Of a stretch of DNA of 64,000 bases, positions 1 through 10,203 are shown piece by piece. The DNA is from Anthonomus grandis grandis (Eukaryota > Arthropoda > Insecta > Coleoptera > Curculionidae), in the NCBI RefSeq assembly GCF_022605725.1, contig NC_065555.1, positions 27,514,774 through 27,578,773 on the forward strand, read 5' to 3'. The notes below the pieces were generated by a model. That model saw nothing but the letters and a program-made list of their open reading frames with translations. It had not been told where the DNA came from and made no database searches. The first letter of the stretch is position 1. Each line of letters starts with the position of its first letter. A program made the position numbers and the translations under genes.

Positions 1-112
1 TTCAAAGGAGCCGCAATTTTACGCTCCGAATTAGCCAAACAATGTTCTGAGTCACTTAGTATAACATGGAATTTTGTTCCTCCTAGTAACCCATTTATGA
101 ATGGTCTTGCTG
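1..112 (+). pseudogene. Pao integrase catalytic-core fragment (upstream half)
   Basis: The open frame from base 1 reads FKGAAILRSELAKQ and ends at FMNGLAE, matching the stretch of BEL/Pao integrase between the second catalytic Asp (DNGTNF-GA) and the Glu helix (HHGG-WE-AVK). The same region in Pao copy B, near 40220-40390, is similar but clearly diverged. The usual HHGGIWE is here changed to NPFMNGLAE. The frame stops at the non-LTR insertion and resumes at 2752. Confidence 0.7.
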
Positions 113-133
113 AATAATAATAATAATAATAAT
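113..133. repeat. (AAT)n microsatellite-like 3' tail of non-LTR A
   Basis: Seven AAT units at the 3' terminus of the minus-strand element. The same kind of tail marks the left edge of other minus-strand non-LTR copies in this window. Confidence 0.85.
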
Positions 134-226
134 ATTCTTTATTTAGCACTTGGCTAATACATTCAATTTGCTAAATTTAGTAGTATAAAAAATAAGTAAA
201 ACCTATAGTAATACATAAACTGTACA

Positions 227-1705
227 TCACATAACGCTATTTCTAAATAAATGTTTTTTAACATTCTTATTAAATAACCTTAAATTACTTGCGTTCTTGA
301 TTTCTAATGGAAGAGAGTTAAAAGCTTGCAACCCTTCAAAAAACAATGATTTTTGCAATAAAGTTGATCTAACTCTTGATATATGATAATCATTTCTTGA
401 CCTTATATTATATTGTTGAAAGTTGGATCTTTTCTCTAAAAAATGTTGCAGATATGATGGCATAAATCCATGCTCTATTTTATAAATTAAAATTAAATTT
501 GCCTTAAGAATATTTTGCTTCACAGGAAGCCATTTTAATATTTGAAGCATCTGATTGATAGGTGTATATTTATTACCGTTAAGAATAATTCGCATTACTT
601 TATTTTGTTGAAGTTGTAACTGATTTATATATTCCTGAGAGCATGATATAAGTAACGAGGAACAGTAATTAAAGTGCGGCAAAATAATTGTATTGTATAC
701 TAACATTTTAGTCCATTGAGACAAGCAATTAGAAATTCTCCTAAAAAACCCAACTTTCTTGGCAATCTTTTTAGAAATATAATTTACATGACCATGAAAA
801 TTTAATTGTTGATCTAAGAGTACTCCTAAATATTTTATTTCACTGACAAATTGAATTTTTGACTTATTAATTTCAATATTTAAACCTTGATCTAAAAATT
901 TTTTACAATTTGCTTTGGTACCTATTAGCATACACTTTGTTTTTGATTCGTTTAGTTTTAATTTATTTTTACAAAGCCATTGATACAAAATATTCAATTC
1001 TGAATTTAAAATATTTGTAGCTTCCTTGTAATTTTTACCTGACACACAAATTACTGTATCATCTGAAAATAAATTTACGAAAGAGTTTTGTAAAACAGTA
1101 TAGATATCGTTTATATATATAACGAACAACAGCGGCCCAAGAACACTACCCTGTGGTACACCTACGATACTTTCTATTTTATTTGAAAACTTTTGTCCTA
1201 TAGATACTCTATTATACCTCTTATCCAGGTAATTTTTAATCCAGTCCAAAGCTCTATTACATACACCATAATATAACAGTTTTTTAAGAAGAATATTACG
1301 GTCTAATGTCTCAAAAGCACGTTGAAGATCCACAAATACACTAATAACTAATTTGTCTTCGTTAATGTCTTTTCGCCATGTCCCACACACATACTGAAGA
1401 GCAGATTCACAAGAGTGATTATTCCTAAACCCTGACTGTCCAATATATAACAGTTTATGTTGTTCAAAGTATTGTCTCAACTGCTGGCATACAATTGTCT
1501 CTATAATTTTATCAATGACAGGCAATAAATTTATTGGTCGAAAATCTGCAGGAATCTTTGGAGTGGTTACCTTTGGTATTGGAATCATTACACTAGTTTT
1601 TAAATCACTTGGAATTATGCTAGTTGATAGGCATGAATTAACTAAATGCAATAAAGGGTATCCAATGACACTAAATAAATCTTTTACCAATTTCACACCA
1701 AGCAC
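227..1705 (-). pseudogene. Reverse transcriptase part of non-LTR A
   Basis: The 492-codon open frame contains RT landmarks in order: DFRPINLLPV, GQSGFRNNHSCESAL, VDLQRAFETLD, GVPQGSVLGPLLFVIYINDI and the catalytic box LFSDDTVI, where F-A-D-D has become F-S-D-D. The C-terminal thumb-like region with LPHFNYCSSL follows. It is one base out of frame with the endonuclease frame upstream (1713-2738), probably through an A/T homopolymer slip near 1715-1730. The apparent start codon is internal. In the full element this was one polyprotein copying element RNA at the target site. Confidence 0.85.
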
Positions 1706-1712
1706 ATTATCA

Positions 1713-2738
1713 CTAGTTTTTTTTATTTTTTAATCCAAAAACTGTCTTTTTCAATTGTGACAGATTGACATTTTTAAAATGTGAAATTTGTATATTCGGA
1801 GAATTAGTTGTATTACAAGTCCATTCTATTGTTTCAATACTTGCAGCAATATCTTGTAAGCTATCTGAATAAAATTGATTAAAGTTTTCCTCTATACTAC
1901 CTGTATATGTCCCAAAATCAACATCCATATAATCAACAGATTGTTTGTTATTTCCCAGTAAACCTTTTAAGGTCCTCCACATATTGCGACTATCACCTTT
2001 ACATTGATCAATTTTATTATCATAATATTTGGTTTTTTCAGTACGCATTACCGAGGTTACTTTGTTTCTGAGTTTTTGATAGCTTTTCCAGTCACAATCG
2101 GTTTTTGTAAAGCAAAATCTTCTATAAGCCAAGTTTCTTTCCCGTTGAACCTCTTGAACTGCCGCATTAATCCATGGATATTTTTTTACAGAATATCTGT
2201 TTTCAGGCGCAAACTTATCTAAAGCTGTTTGGATTATGCTTATAAAATCATTATATACAATATTTACATCTGTCGAGGTGTAATTCCAATTCGCGCCCAC
2301 CAGTTCCTCATTTATTTGGTTAATAGTCTCACGATTTATAGTTCTTTTCGAAGTATACAGCTTATTATGCCTGAAAGAATCACTGCAATTTTGTACTCCA
2401 ATAATTTCATGGTCAGTTATTACAGGAAAATTTCTCTGTATTTCTATGGCTTTAAACTCATTTGTATAGATATGATCAATGAGCGTAGATGATGTGTTTG
2501 TGATTCTTGTAGGGGCTTTAACAATCTGCTTAAGGCCACCAGTTTCTGCAATACTTTTCAATCGCTTTGCTTCATTGTTTTCTATTAAGAGGTCTATATT
2601 AAGGTCACCCAAAATAAATGTTTTCTGCTGATGTATTAGATCCTCATTTAATTTTTGTTCAAAGTAGTTTAAGAACTGTCTGCAATTTGAATTAGGTGAC
2701 CTATATATCGATCCTATCAACAATGTCTCTTTTCCCAC
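1713..2738 (-). pseudogene. Endonuclease C-terminal part and linker of non-LTR A
   Basis: Shows the AP-like endonuclease signatures IGSIYRSPNS, ILGDLNIDLL, TLIDHIYTNE and ITDHEIIGV (catalytic Asp/His motifs), then the basic linker typical between endonuclease and RT (ERNLAYRRFCFTKTDCDW). The N-terminal third of the nuclease is missing because the copy is 5'-truncated at about 2751. The frame ends at LKNKKN, one base out of register with the RT frame. Confidence 0.8.
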
Positions 2739-2751
2739 ATGTAAAACGAAA

Positions 2752-3279
2752 GAAACTGGTGTAAAATCAGTTAAAGCACACTTAATTCGAGTTATAGGAC
2801 TTCAAACCTTCTCCTTCGAAGAGTTTTATATCTTTCTTACACAGATTGAAGCTCTTCTTAATAGTAGACCTCTTTGCGCTCTTAGTAGTGATTTGCAACC
2901 TTTAACACCAAGTCACTTTTTCACTTTAGAGTATACTACTCAAGGTATTCCTGATCCAGACTTAAGCGAATTAAAAGTGAGTCGATTGGGTAGACGGAAA
3001 TTAATCCAGCAGCTCGTAGCTGAATACTGGAAACGGTGGTCTCACGAATACGTGAATACCTTACAACGTCAGAAATGGTCTACAGTTAACCCAAATTTAC
3101 AGAAAATACTCTTTGTATCATACCCAACGAGCAAAGGCACCCCTTGCAGTGGGGTTTGGGTCTCGTTACACGAGTATATCCAGGCAAGGATGGAATAGTC
3201 CGAGTTGCGAACTTAAAAACGGCAACTGGCACCTTTCAACGTCCTGTAGCTAAATTGTGCCTTTTGCCTACTAATTAAA
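2752..3279 (+). pseudogene. Pao integrase C-terminal half
   Basis: Begins with ETGVKSVKAHL, equivalent to the E-containing helix of the integrase core, and continues with LTQIEALLNSRPL, LTPSHF, WKRWSHEYVNTLQ and the C-terminal PGKDGIVRVANLKTATG. The last part is in another frame after about 3150. It closely parallels the end of Pao copy B (40440-40920). Stop TAA is at 3277-3279. Confidence 0.8.
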
Positions 3280-3555
3280 TTAGTTATAAGCTTTTTCTTT
3301 TTTTATGTACATATACCGTCTCGGTTTTAAAATCTACATTTTGCTGGGTGGAATGTTTAGAAATCATCATTTTCTTTAATTTTTAGTGAATATAATTTGT
3401 TTTATAAATTTAATGGCATAAATACGGTTTTGCGAACTAGTCTATTATTTTTATATTTAAACGCTCAGCGCGCATCCTGTAAGGTACGATGACGTCACGT
3501 CGACGCTGTACGCGCGGCAGAGAGTACCAAAAAGCAATCGCTGTTTGAACATATA

Positions 3556-4958
3556 CAGATCGTGTTATCGTGAGGTACGTATTACCCAATATAATGGCAA
3601 CACCGCTTGGTTGCGGCTTGCAGGCAGTGGAATTTTTCGTTTTTATTTTTTGAACCGGGAGTCAGCAGACCTCACTTTGCTGTGTTACTGCACGTTGCAT
3701 TAATAATTTTTGAGCGTTATTTTCGTGTTTTTTTCACTATGGCTGTTTATACCCCTTCCGAAAGAGTTTAACTAATGATTTTATGGAGGCAATTCGGCAG
3801 TACAATGAAGAGATTTGTTGTCAGTGACATTTGAGAATAGACCGATTCCTTGTTCAAAAACGGTTTTAAATGTGCTTACAAATTTTGAGACATCTTTTTG
3901 TCTTCAAGATTGTAAAAAATGCCACACAAAACGTCAAGAACCACCTGTGGAAGTGGTCCAGGATATAGAACGGCGGGAAGAAATGGTTTGCAGTATCCTA
4001 GAACTTGATTCGACACGGTCCACTAGAAGTGTTGGAGAGGAACTAGGAATGAGCAATAAAACTGTTTCTCGTATCTGAAAAAAATATGGGTACAAATCTT
4101 TCAAGTATTCAAAAACTCAGGAAATATTTCCTGAAGACCAATGGCGAAGAATGGAATTTTGTGAAACCATGATGGACAAGGCAAATGAAAACGAATATTT
4201 TTTTAAAAATATTTTGTTTTCTGATGAATCTTCTTTTCCATTACATGGCAAACACAATCCTTCCATTGTTCGTTATTGGTCTCAGGAAAACGAGCACAGA
4301 AGTTTTCAGTTTCGTACCCAGTATCCTCAGAAATTGAATGTTTGGGCAGGTATTTTGGGCGACAATGTTATAGGGCCATTTACAAGCATGGATTTAGTAG
4401 GCCAACAAATTTAGAGGAGTTGCGAAATAAAATTGTTGAAGGTGCCAATTCCATTTTACCTGAAACTCTTTTGGAGGTGCGAAATAGCTTTTACGATAGG
4501 TTAAGTTTTTGTTTAGCGAAAGAAGGCGGTTTATTTGAGCCTTTTATTTAAAAAATGATATGTTGTTAAGTTTGTTTATTAGAGTTTTATTTCTGATTTT
4601 TTATAATATTTTTATCAGAGTTGATATTTTATTTTTTATTAGAATAACGCTTTAATTTTCATTATGCAAAACACAGCTTATTAAACATTTTAAGATTACA
4701 ATTCTATGCGTTTTACACATTGTCATGTCTGTAAAACCCGCATTAGAATAAATATTTTAAAAATGCCTAGATTTTTGCGTAATATTTTGGGACAGTTTGT
4801 CGCCAAACGACGCAGCTCCCACGAAAGTCAGATGTTTACTAATCCCGTCCTCGGGCCGGCCGGGGCGGTGCTCAGTCGCAGGCACTCGTACACGCGCGAC
4901 GTTGCAAAATTTCGCCTCTATGCGGTTTTCTATAAGTAACGAACGAAAACACGATCTG
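3556..4958 (+). mobile_element. Tc1/mariner-type DNA transposon (DUF4817/DDE_3 group), deleted copy
   Basis: Terminal inverted repeats begin CAGATCGTGTT at 3556 and end AACACGATCTG at 4958, each flanked by TA, the target site of this superfamily. The interior carries a broken plus-strand transposase (3739-4551). At 1.4 kb it lacks the central catalytic part. It sits within the LTR of Pao copy A. Confidence 0.65.
3739..4551 (+). pseudogene. Mariner-type transposase, broken
   Basis: Starts MAVYTPSERV and then frameshifts, as expected for the N-terminal DUF4817 helix-turn-helix. It continues through LDSTRSTRSVGEELGMSN (second HTH), a stop, then KNILFSDESSF holding the first catalytic Asp, RYWSQENEH and TQYPQKLNVWAGI. 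After GPF the frame jumps to a C-terminal piece ending GGLFEPFI, so the QQDGAPPH and SPDLAP regions with the other catalytic residues are deleted. The same family appears at 10721-10879, 26255-27329 and 51160-51640. Confidence 0.75.
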
Positions 4959-5241
4959 TATATTAAATCGTGCTGCCGAATCTTGTTTTTTTTGAACTTA
5001 TACACTAAAGTTAAGCAAAACAAAAGCAAATTACAATCCATACAGTCAAGAACTGTGTAAGATTATACAATTAAAGATGGTTGTGCTAAATGAACAAATA
5101 TCAGCGACAGGGATCCCTGCTGGATGGAATTGAGGAACCACGCCTTTCCATTTTTTTCGATCGTTTTCTAAAATAATATAAATATACAGTCCACTTTTCC
5201 AAGCGAATTAAATTCGCAATTCGGCGACAGTCAAGACTACA

Positions 5242-5714
5242 AATTAAAAAAGTTTTAAAATTAAAGTCTACAATCAAGTTAGCACTGTTGTAAAGCTCAC
5301 TAAACTACGAGTGACAAATTTCAAATGTGATTACTTGCATATAAAACATTTAAATTTATATATACAGGATTGGCCATGCACATGATCTTTAACTCAGAAT
5401 TTTAATTTTATGGAAAAAAGGGTACGACTTCAACCACTTTGACCTCGAAACTGTTTTTTAGGTTCATTTTAAGTATTAGGATTTTTTTTTTATATAGAAA
5501 TCTCTATGAAAGTTGTTCAAATTTTAAGTTTCAATATTAAAGTTGTCCAAATAAATGTGTCTGTGACTGTATAATATAATACCTCCTAAGGAAATAAAGT
5601 TTTTTTGGGAGTTGTCGGTATAATACGTATCTTATTTTTAGTTACTAATTGTTACTACCTGTTATCGCTTCCTCCCTAACTATATTATTAATTCTACTAC
5701 TTTTTAATTTGCAG
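5242..5714. other. Intron sequence before ATP8B exon 1, no gene seen
   Basis: AT-rich sequence. A TATACAGGATT string at 5364-5374 resembles a Tc1/mariner-type end but no partner was found. A pyrimidine-rich stretch with TTTGCAG ends at 5714 as the splice acceptor. Confidence 0.5.
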
Positions 5715-5920
5715 CAACGTCATATTTCGGATTCTCATGTTAACAACAGAAAATCAAAAGTTGTCCGAAATGGGAAGCTGGTCCAAGAAAAATGGTCAGC
5801 TGTTCAAGTCGGAGATATCATCCGTATGGACAATAATACCTTCGTAGCGGCCGATCTCTTACTTCTCACGTCCAGCGAGCCCAATGGACTGTGTTACATA
5901 GAAACATCAGAGCTAGATGG
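5715..5920 (+). CDS. ATP8B: ATP8B-like exon 1 of the window (actuator domain)
   Basis: Encodes QRHISDSHVNNRKSKVVRNG through SEPNGLCYIETSELDG, the A-domain region just after M2 in P4-ATPases. Acceptor TTTGCAG ends at 5714 and the donor is GG|GTTAGT. It ends in phase 2; the last Gly codon is completed in the next exon to give the DGETNLK motif. An in-frame Met at 5649 is intronic, since the protein family continues upstream through an earlier exon. Confidence 0.92.
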
Positions 5921-6054
5921 GTTAGTACTTTTTACCTCTTACAATTCCAAAAATTAAGAAATTTTAATATAAAAACAATGGTAGTCAACTAATTAGAAAC
6001 ACGAAAACCAAAGAACATTTTTCATATTTAACAGAAATCTGTTCACATCAAATA

Positions 6055-6073
6055 TAGTAATAATAATAATAAT
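6055..6073. repeat. (AAT)n tract, likely 3' tail of a minus-strand non-LTR scrap
   Basis: Six AAT-like units followed by TTTTATTGAAAACC, the same arrangement as the other tails. The attached element body is at most about 160 bp and has no coding motif. Confidence 0.5.
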
Positions 6074-6240
6074 TTTATTGAAAACCTAATCTAAAACTTA
6101 CAAAAGCGAAATTTAATAAAAGATTTTAACAAAAAGACATCTTTAACCCTATAATGATGCCTATTTTAAACTGATTATTTAGCTATTTTCTACGTAATTA
6201 TAAGGTAATCAAAGAATTTAAAAAAAAAATTCTACCATGC

Positions 6241-6840
6241 GTTGACTATCATGCGTGGATCCTGACCAGTGTGTATCAATAGCATAGAACTGCATATCAG
6301 GCCCACATATGAACAATGGTTCACGTGTCTATTTACAAAGTCAGCTTCATTTTCTGTAGGAGCATCTATTTTTGTCAATGTTCCATCAATTGCACCACAC
6401 ACACCTAATAAAAAATTCCACTAGAACATAAAATTTAAAGGAAATAATATTTCATATTGTACCTTTTAAATAATAAATAATCCATTAAAATTACTTGTGG
6501 CATATTCGCTATGCGCTGAAAATTCTGGGCAACCAGATGCATGTTCTCTGGAAACTTGACGTGAGATTCATATATGCGTTTTAGTATAGCCTTTACGAAT
6601 TTATGTATGCAGCGGATACACCATGCATGTCTCCGACAGCATGGTATTGTATGCCTGTTCCCAGCCAATGAATAGACATCTCCATAATTTGTTTAACTGT
6701 TAATCCTGCTCGTCTAGTACTCTGCTCAAGGTCGTTATTCAGAATCATTTTCAGGGGATTAAATTTTTCTTCAGACATCCTGAATCTGGCATTTGCATCA
6801 AAAGGTCTATTTTCTAACCACCCGTAGCTTTTGAAAACGT
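6241..6840 (-). pseudogene. PIF/Harbinger (HARBI1-like) transposase fragment
   Basis: Minus-strand reading starts near NRPFDANARFRMSEEKFNPL and continues HWLGTGIQYHAVGDMHGVSA. A small deletion shifts the frame near 6600, then come IHKFVKAI, the catalytic-region piece CGAIDGTLTKIDAPTENEAD with FVNRH, and HTGQDPRMIVN. These match the HTH and DDE nuclease of HARBI1-type transposases. The segment 6421-6494 looks like a 74-nt GT-AG intron, because removing it joins ANMPQ to WNFLLGVCGAIDG in frame. The C-terminal DDE part is absent. It is nested in ATP8B intron 1, antisense to the host gene. Confidence 0.8.
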
Positions 6841-7196
6841 ATCACTTGTAATACACAAATTTGTAGGTATATTGTGCCAAATGTCTTACCTTAGTCGCTT
6901 CCTATATAACTTTCTGTGCCTTTGTGGCACATTTTCTTCATCGGAAGAAGAATCACTACTAAATAGTAGATTTTGCATTATATATGATGTGCACCAGAAC
7001 ATATTTAAAATAGAAATGAGGGTCTTCGTCAACTCGTCGGTAAATCTTGACGAATTGAGGAGCAAGAGTGTTTATGAAATGAAATTCAACATTATGCCGC
7101 TCCTCACTCCTCAACTCTTAAACTCTTCATTTTTATGAAACAGGCTCCAGGCGTGAGGTTAGTCATATCTTAGCCTATATGTTTTTTCGGGGGAAA

Positions 7197-8080
7197 TTAT
7201 TTAGGGTACGTTTCTTCAAGAATTGAAACAAACTGGACGAACATATCATGCACATTGCCAGTATCTGAAATAAAATCCCAATTGACTTCATTCACTGTTT
7301 TATAGAACATAAATTTATCCCACTGAGTAATTGGTCTATGTTTTTTGAAAGATGTTGTATATCCCTCGACCAACCCCTCGAGCTTGACTATTTGGGCTCT
7401 ATGATCAGACACATTCATTTCTACTACATTCATACATCTTACATCAATCTCTTTACTTACGAAAACGTTATCCAGGCAGTTATTAAGACGAGTTGGTTTA
7501 AAAACTGTTTTAGGTTAAAGCTGTTTGTTATGTCACTGAAGATAGCTGCCTCATAACACACCTTGTATTAAACTGAATATTAAAATCACCTGCGACCGCA
7601 ATTTTAGTATTATCTCGCATGGACTGTGTTAGAATGTTTTCTTACACAGTGAAGAAGGTGTCAATATTTCCACTGGGTTACCTATAAAAAGCAATATATA
7701 AAACATAGCAAATTTTGGTAAAAAGATAGAACAAAACTCTACACTTTTATCAATATTTACATGATTGGTTTTATTTATCTTAGAAACTTCTATATCGTGT
7801 TTCAACAGGATCATTGTACCTCCACCTGAGCAGGACTGCCTTGTTGAATATGCCGCTACCTTGTAACCAATTTAGTTGAAAGGACTGGACCTCATCCTCT
7901 TTTAACCAGCTACTGCTTGCTAATACATATGCCATCAATGTCTTTGCCTACCAAAAACGCCTCGAACTTGTCCAGCTTGTTTTGGAGTAACCTTGCATTT
8001 ATATGTAGAAATGTAACTACTTGTGTCTTCGTGGTGGTCTGTCTTTGACGCTGTATATTCTGAATACGCTGTATATTCGG
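7197..8080 (-). pseudogene. Non-LTR endonuclease fragment (Jockey-like)
   Basis: Scattered minus-strand pieces in several frames fit the order of an AP-like endonuclease: HINARLLQNKLDKFEAFL near 8000, SSWLKEDEVQSF near 7900, VAGDFNIQFN near 7590 and MNVSDHRAQIVKL near 7420. Stops and frameshifts separate them. The reverse transcriptase is not present next to it. Confidence 0.65.
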
Positions 8081-8600
8081 TATATTACAAAATCCTAAAA
8101 AGTGATCTATAGAACCAAAGTAGTTAATGATTTTGGTTCCAAAATTGTTTTGCTTACTTCCGATTCTATTACTATAGAGTCAGTTGGTTTGTCATTACTT
8201 GTTACTTGTAATATTACTTTGTTAATTGGGGTTTTTGTTTGACGTTCAGATATAGATATATCTTAAACTGATCTACAGCATCTGAAAATAATATTATGAT
8301 TTTGCAGATATTTTATAATACTCTCTGGACAGCTGAAAACAGCAGAAAGCATTAACAATGTTATCAAAAACCTCTGAAATCTTTCAATTTTACATAAAAA
8401 TTAGGTTTGTATAAGTAATTTGATGTGTATTATAAATATTTCACATGACTTGCGTACTTGGCTTAGAGAAACCCTACTCTCATTTCATTCAAAAATATCC
8501 TATAATAATGAGTAATTAAATATTTAATGTGTACATTTTCTGCATACAAGAAACTTGATACCCTATAAATTAACGCCAATAATATTTATTTCTTTAACAG

Positions 8601-8778
8601 GGAAACCAACTTAAAATGTCGCCAGTGCCTAGTAGAAACAGCAGAGATGGGCCAAGATGATGCACTTATCAGCGAATTCGACGGCGAGATAGTGTGCGAG
8701 CAACCAAACAATTTACTTAACAAATTCGAAGGTGTATTAATATGGAAGGGAAAGACCTATTCTTTAGACAACGATAAG
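8601..8778 (+). CDS. ATP8B: ATP8B-like exon 2 (DGET motif)
   Basis: Begins with one base completing Gly, then ETNLKCRQCLVETAEM, giving DGETNLK, the P4 counterpart of the TGES dephosphorylation loop. It ends FEGVLIWKGKTYSLDNDK in phase 0. Acceptor TTTAACAG, donor AAG|GTAGGA. The element-free 60-nt intron to exon 3 supports real splicing. Confidence 0.93.
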
Positions 8779-8838
8779 GTAGGATACATGTTAATTTAAC
8801 AGCTATTTAAATAATTCAATTTTCTGTGGTTGTTTCAG

Positions 8839-8991
8839 ATAATTTTAAGAGGCTGCGTTTTAAGGAACACCGCTTGGTGTTATGGGGTGGTCATCTTTGC
8901 GGGCAAAGACACCAAACTCATGCAGAACAGCGGGAAGAGCAAGTTTAAGCGGACGAGTATTGACCGACTGCTTAACTTTTTAATTATAGGG
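8839..8991 (+). CDS. ATP8B: ATP8B-like exon 3 (end of A domain to M3)
   Basis: Encodes IILRGCVLRNTAWCYGVVIF and AGKDTKLMQNSGKSKFKRT, then SIDRLLNFLIIG at the entry to M3; these are well-conserved P4 blocks. Acceptor TTTCAG, donor GGG|GTAAGA, phase 0 at both ends. Confidence 0.93.
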
Positions 8992-9700
8992 GTAAGATTT
9001 TGACGTTTTTATTTAATGAAATTAAAATAACAACTTAGTACATTAGCGACATGTTTCAAATTAGTACGCTTATCCATTAATCGTTAATTTTGTGTGGTTC
9101 AATATAACATGTTCTTTGTGTAATTTTTCATTTTAACTATCCTTTTTATATACAGAGTTTTTCATAAAGCGTGGATCGCGGCTATATCTCGAAAACTGTC
9201 AGTCTGACATCATTAGAATTGACATTATTAAAGCAGCCAAGAGAAAATGCTGGAAATTATTTTTAAGTTCGAAATTTGGCTATTAGGAGGCCTAATTAAA
9301 AGGTCAATAATTCGGTTCTAATTTTTTCCCTAAAATGTCAGCTTAAGGTATCTCCTTTTAATATAATTAGAAACCTTGGAATATTCCCCATCATTTTGGT
9401 CAAAGACTTATTGGCCTACCGATCTTCATAAAGTAGGGGAATGTAATGAAAGTATAATTGTTTAAATGGCTATAACTTTTCAAAGACTTAACCGATATTC
9501 TTCAATTTGGGCTTGTTCAAAACTGAAACGTAAGTACTTTAAAATATTGTATCCAGTAGTAGGCGAAAGTTTTTAGTAAAAGTAGATTAAATTTACTAGT
9601 AAAAACCTGAAAGCAGCAGTCGGCTATCTTTTTTAGTCTTTTTTAACTTTTCAAGTTATTACTGAAATAAGAATTTTTCACTCTTAATACGGGTATAGAA
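8992..9700. other. Start of intron 3, possible mariner-type end only
   Basis: No coding motif was recognised. A string TATACAGAGTTTTTCATAAA at 9151-9170 resembles the TACAGGGTGTTTCATAA ends of Tc1/mariner-type elements. The following 500 bp look like eroded element UTR. Confidence 0.35.
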
Positions 9701-9701
9701 T

Positions 9702-10120
9702 AATAATAATAAGGACTGTATTTGTACATTCACATTTGAGATTACAGATTGACAAATCAAAGTAAAAAAAAAAGTGTTCAACGAATCTTAACTTACCTCT
9801 AATACCTAAATTAAAGACTACAAAAGTAAATATTCAAAATCTTTTGATTTAATTAATTTTCATATATCATTTTATAATTCTTAAGTATATAATAAAAAGA
9901 AAGAAGAATATTGCTATTTATAAACTCTCAAATGTCGATACACCCTGCCCGTAACTTGTTAATTACATATTTTTTGAAATTTACTGGAGACATGGCAAGT
10001 ACAACTGCCAGAAAATCATTTAGACGTTTCGCAATAAGATACGAAAAGGATCGTTCGAACAGGGAAGTAAAATGCACTGAAATTAGCTTAATTTCAGTGC
10101 ATAGCTGAAGTTAGCTTGCC
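9702..10120 (-). pseudogene. Likely 3' end of a minus-strand non-LTR element
   Basis: A short AATAATAATAAGG tail at 9702-9714 is followed by AT-rich UTR-like sequence and a minus-strand reading with IAKRLNDF and NFKKYVINKL, resembling the C-terminal end of non-LTR reverse transcriptases. The assignment is weak because no RT core motif remains. Confidence 0.35.
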
Positions 10121-10203
10121 CTTAAGCCTTATGTTTATATTATGGATATCAGTTCGAAATCGAATTTTAATTTATACCCATTGTGATATAAACACACCAT
10201 ATA

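Larger units (their letters stand above)
113..2751 (-). mobile_element. Non-LTR retrotransposon A, 5'-truncated, inserted in Pao copy A
   Basis: Read on the minus strand it carries the C-terminal part of an apurinic-type endonuclease, a linker and a reverse transcriptase, then a 3' UTR ending in an (ATT)n tail at 113-133. There is no RNase H, and the C-terminus ends with an RNDYHISR-type motif, as in Jockey/CR1-group elements; the exact clade is not decided. The right boundary is fixed within a few bases because the Pao frame resumes at 2752. Only about 3 bp (GAA) could be a target duplication. Confidence 0.85.
1..5241 (+). mobile_element. BEL/Pao LTR retrotransposon copy A, 3' remnant, twice interrupted
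   Basis: Only the 3' part of a BEL/Pao element is in the window: integrase core (1-112), integrase C-terminus (2752-3279) and a 3' LTR starting near 3354. A minus-strand non-LTR element (113-2751) splits the integrase after NGLAE and the frame resumes with TGVKSVKAH, so the two halves belong together. A Tc1/mariner-type element (3556-4958) sits inside the LTR. The C-terminal reading frame also carries a shift near 3120-3160, so this copy is dead. The 5' part lies upstream of the window. The right end is estimated. Confidence 0.75.
3354..5241 (+). repeat. Probable 3' LTR of Pao copy A, split by a mariner-type element
   Basis: It starts TGTTTAG just after a purine-rich GGGTGGAA stretch, at the position the LTR occupies in copy B. 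It contains a GC-rich promoter-like stretch near 3460-3530 and, near its end, the string AATATACAGTCCAC that also occurs near the end of the copy B LTR. Removing 3556-4958 leaves about 485 bp, close to the 555-bp LTR of copy B. The exact 3' end (ACTACA at 5241) is a guess. Confidence 0.5.
5921..8600 (+). other. Intron 1 (2.7 kb) with Harbinger and non-LTR relics
   Basis: GTTAGT to AACAG. It contains an (AAT)n tail at 6055-6073, a minus-strand Harbinger transposase relic (6241-6840) and a minus-strand non-LTR endonuclease relic (7197-8080). About 8100-8600 is AT-rich with no recognised feature. Confidence 0.8.

Noticed and set aside
113..133. (AAT)n tracts as independent microsatellites or CRISPR-like arrays
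   Set aside because: They sit at the 3' ends of non-LTR copies and have no spacers.
4706..5060. Open frames 4706-4939, 4757-5041 and 4797-5060 as genes
   Set aside because: They overlap one another in a non-coding mariner end and LTR and have no family motif.
5649..5714. Met at 5649 as translation start of the ATP8B exon
   Set aside because: The stretch 5649-5714 ends in a splice acceptor and encodes a hydrophobic run with no match to P4-ATPases. The family continues upstream through further exons.
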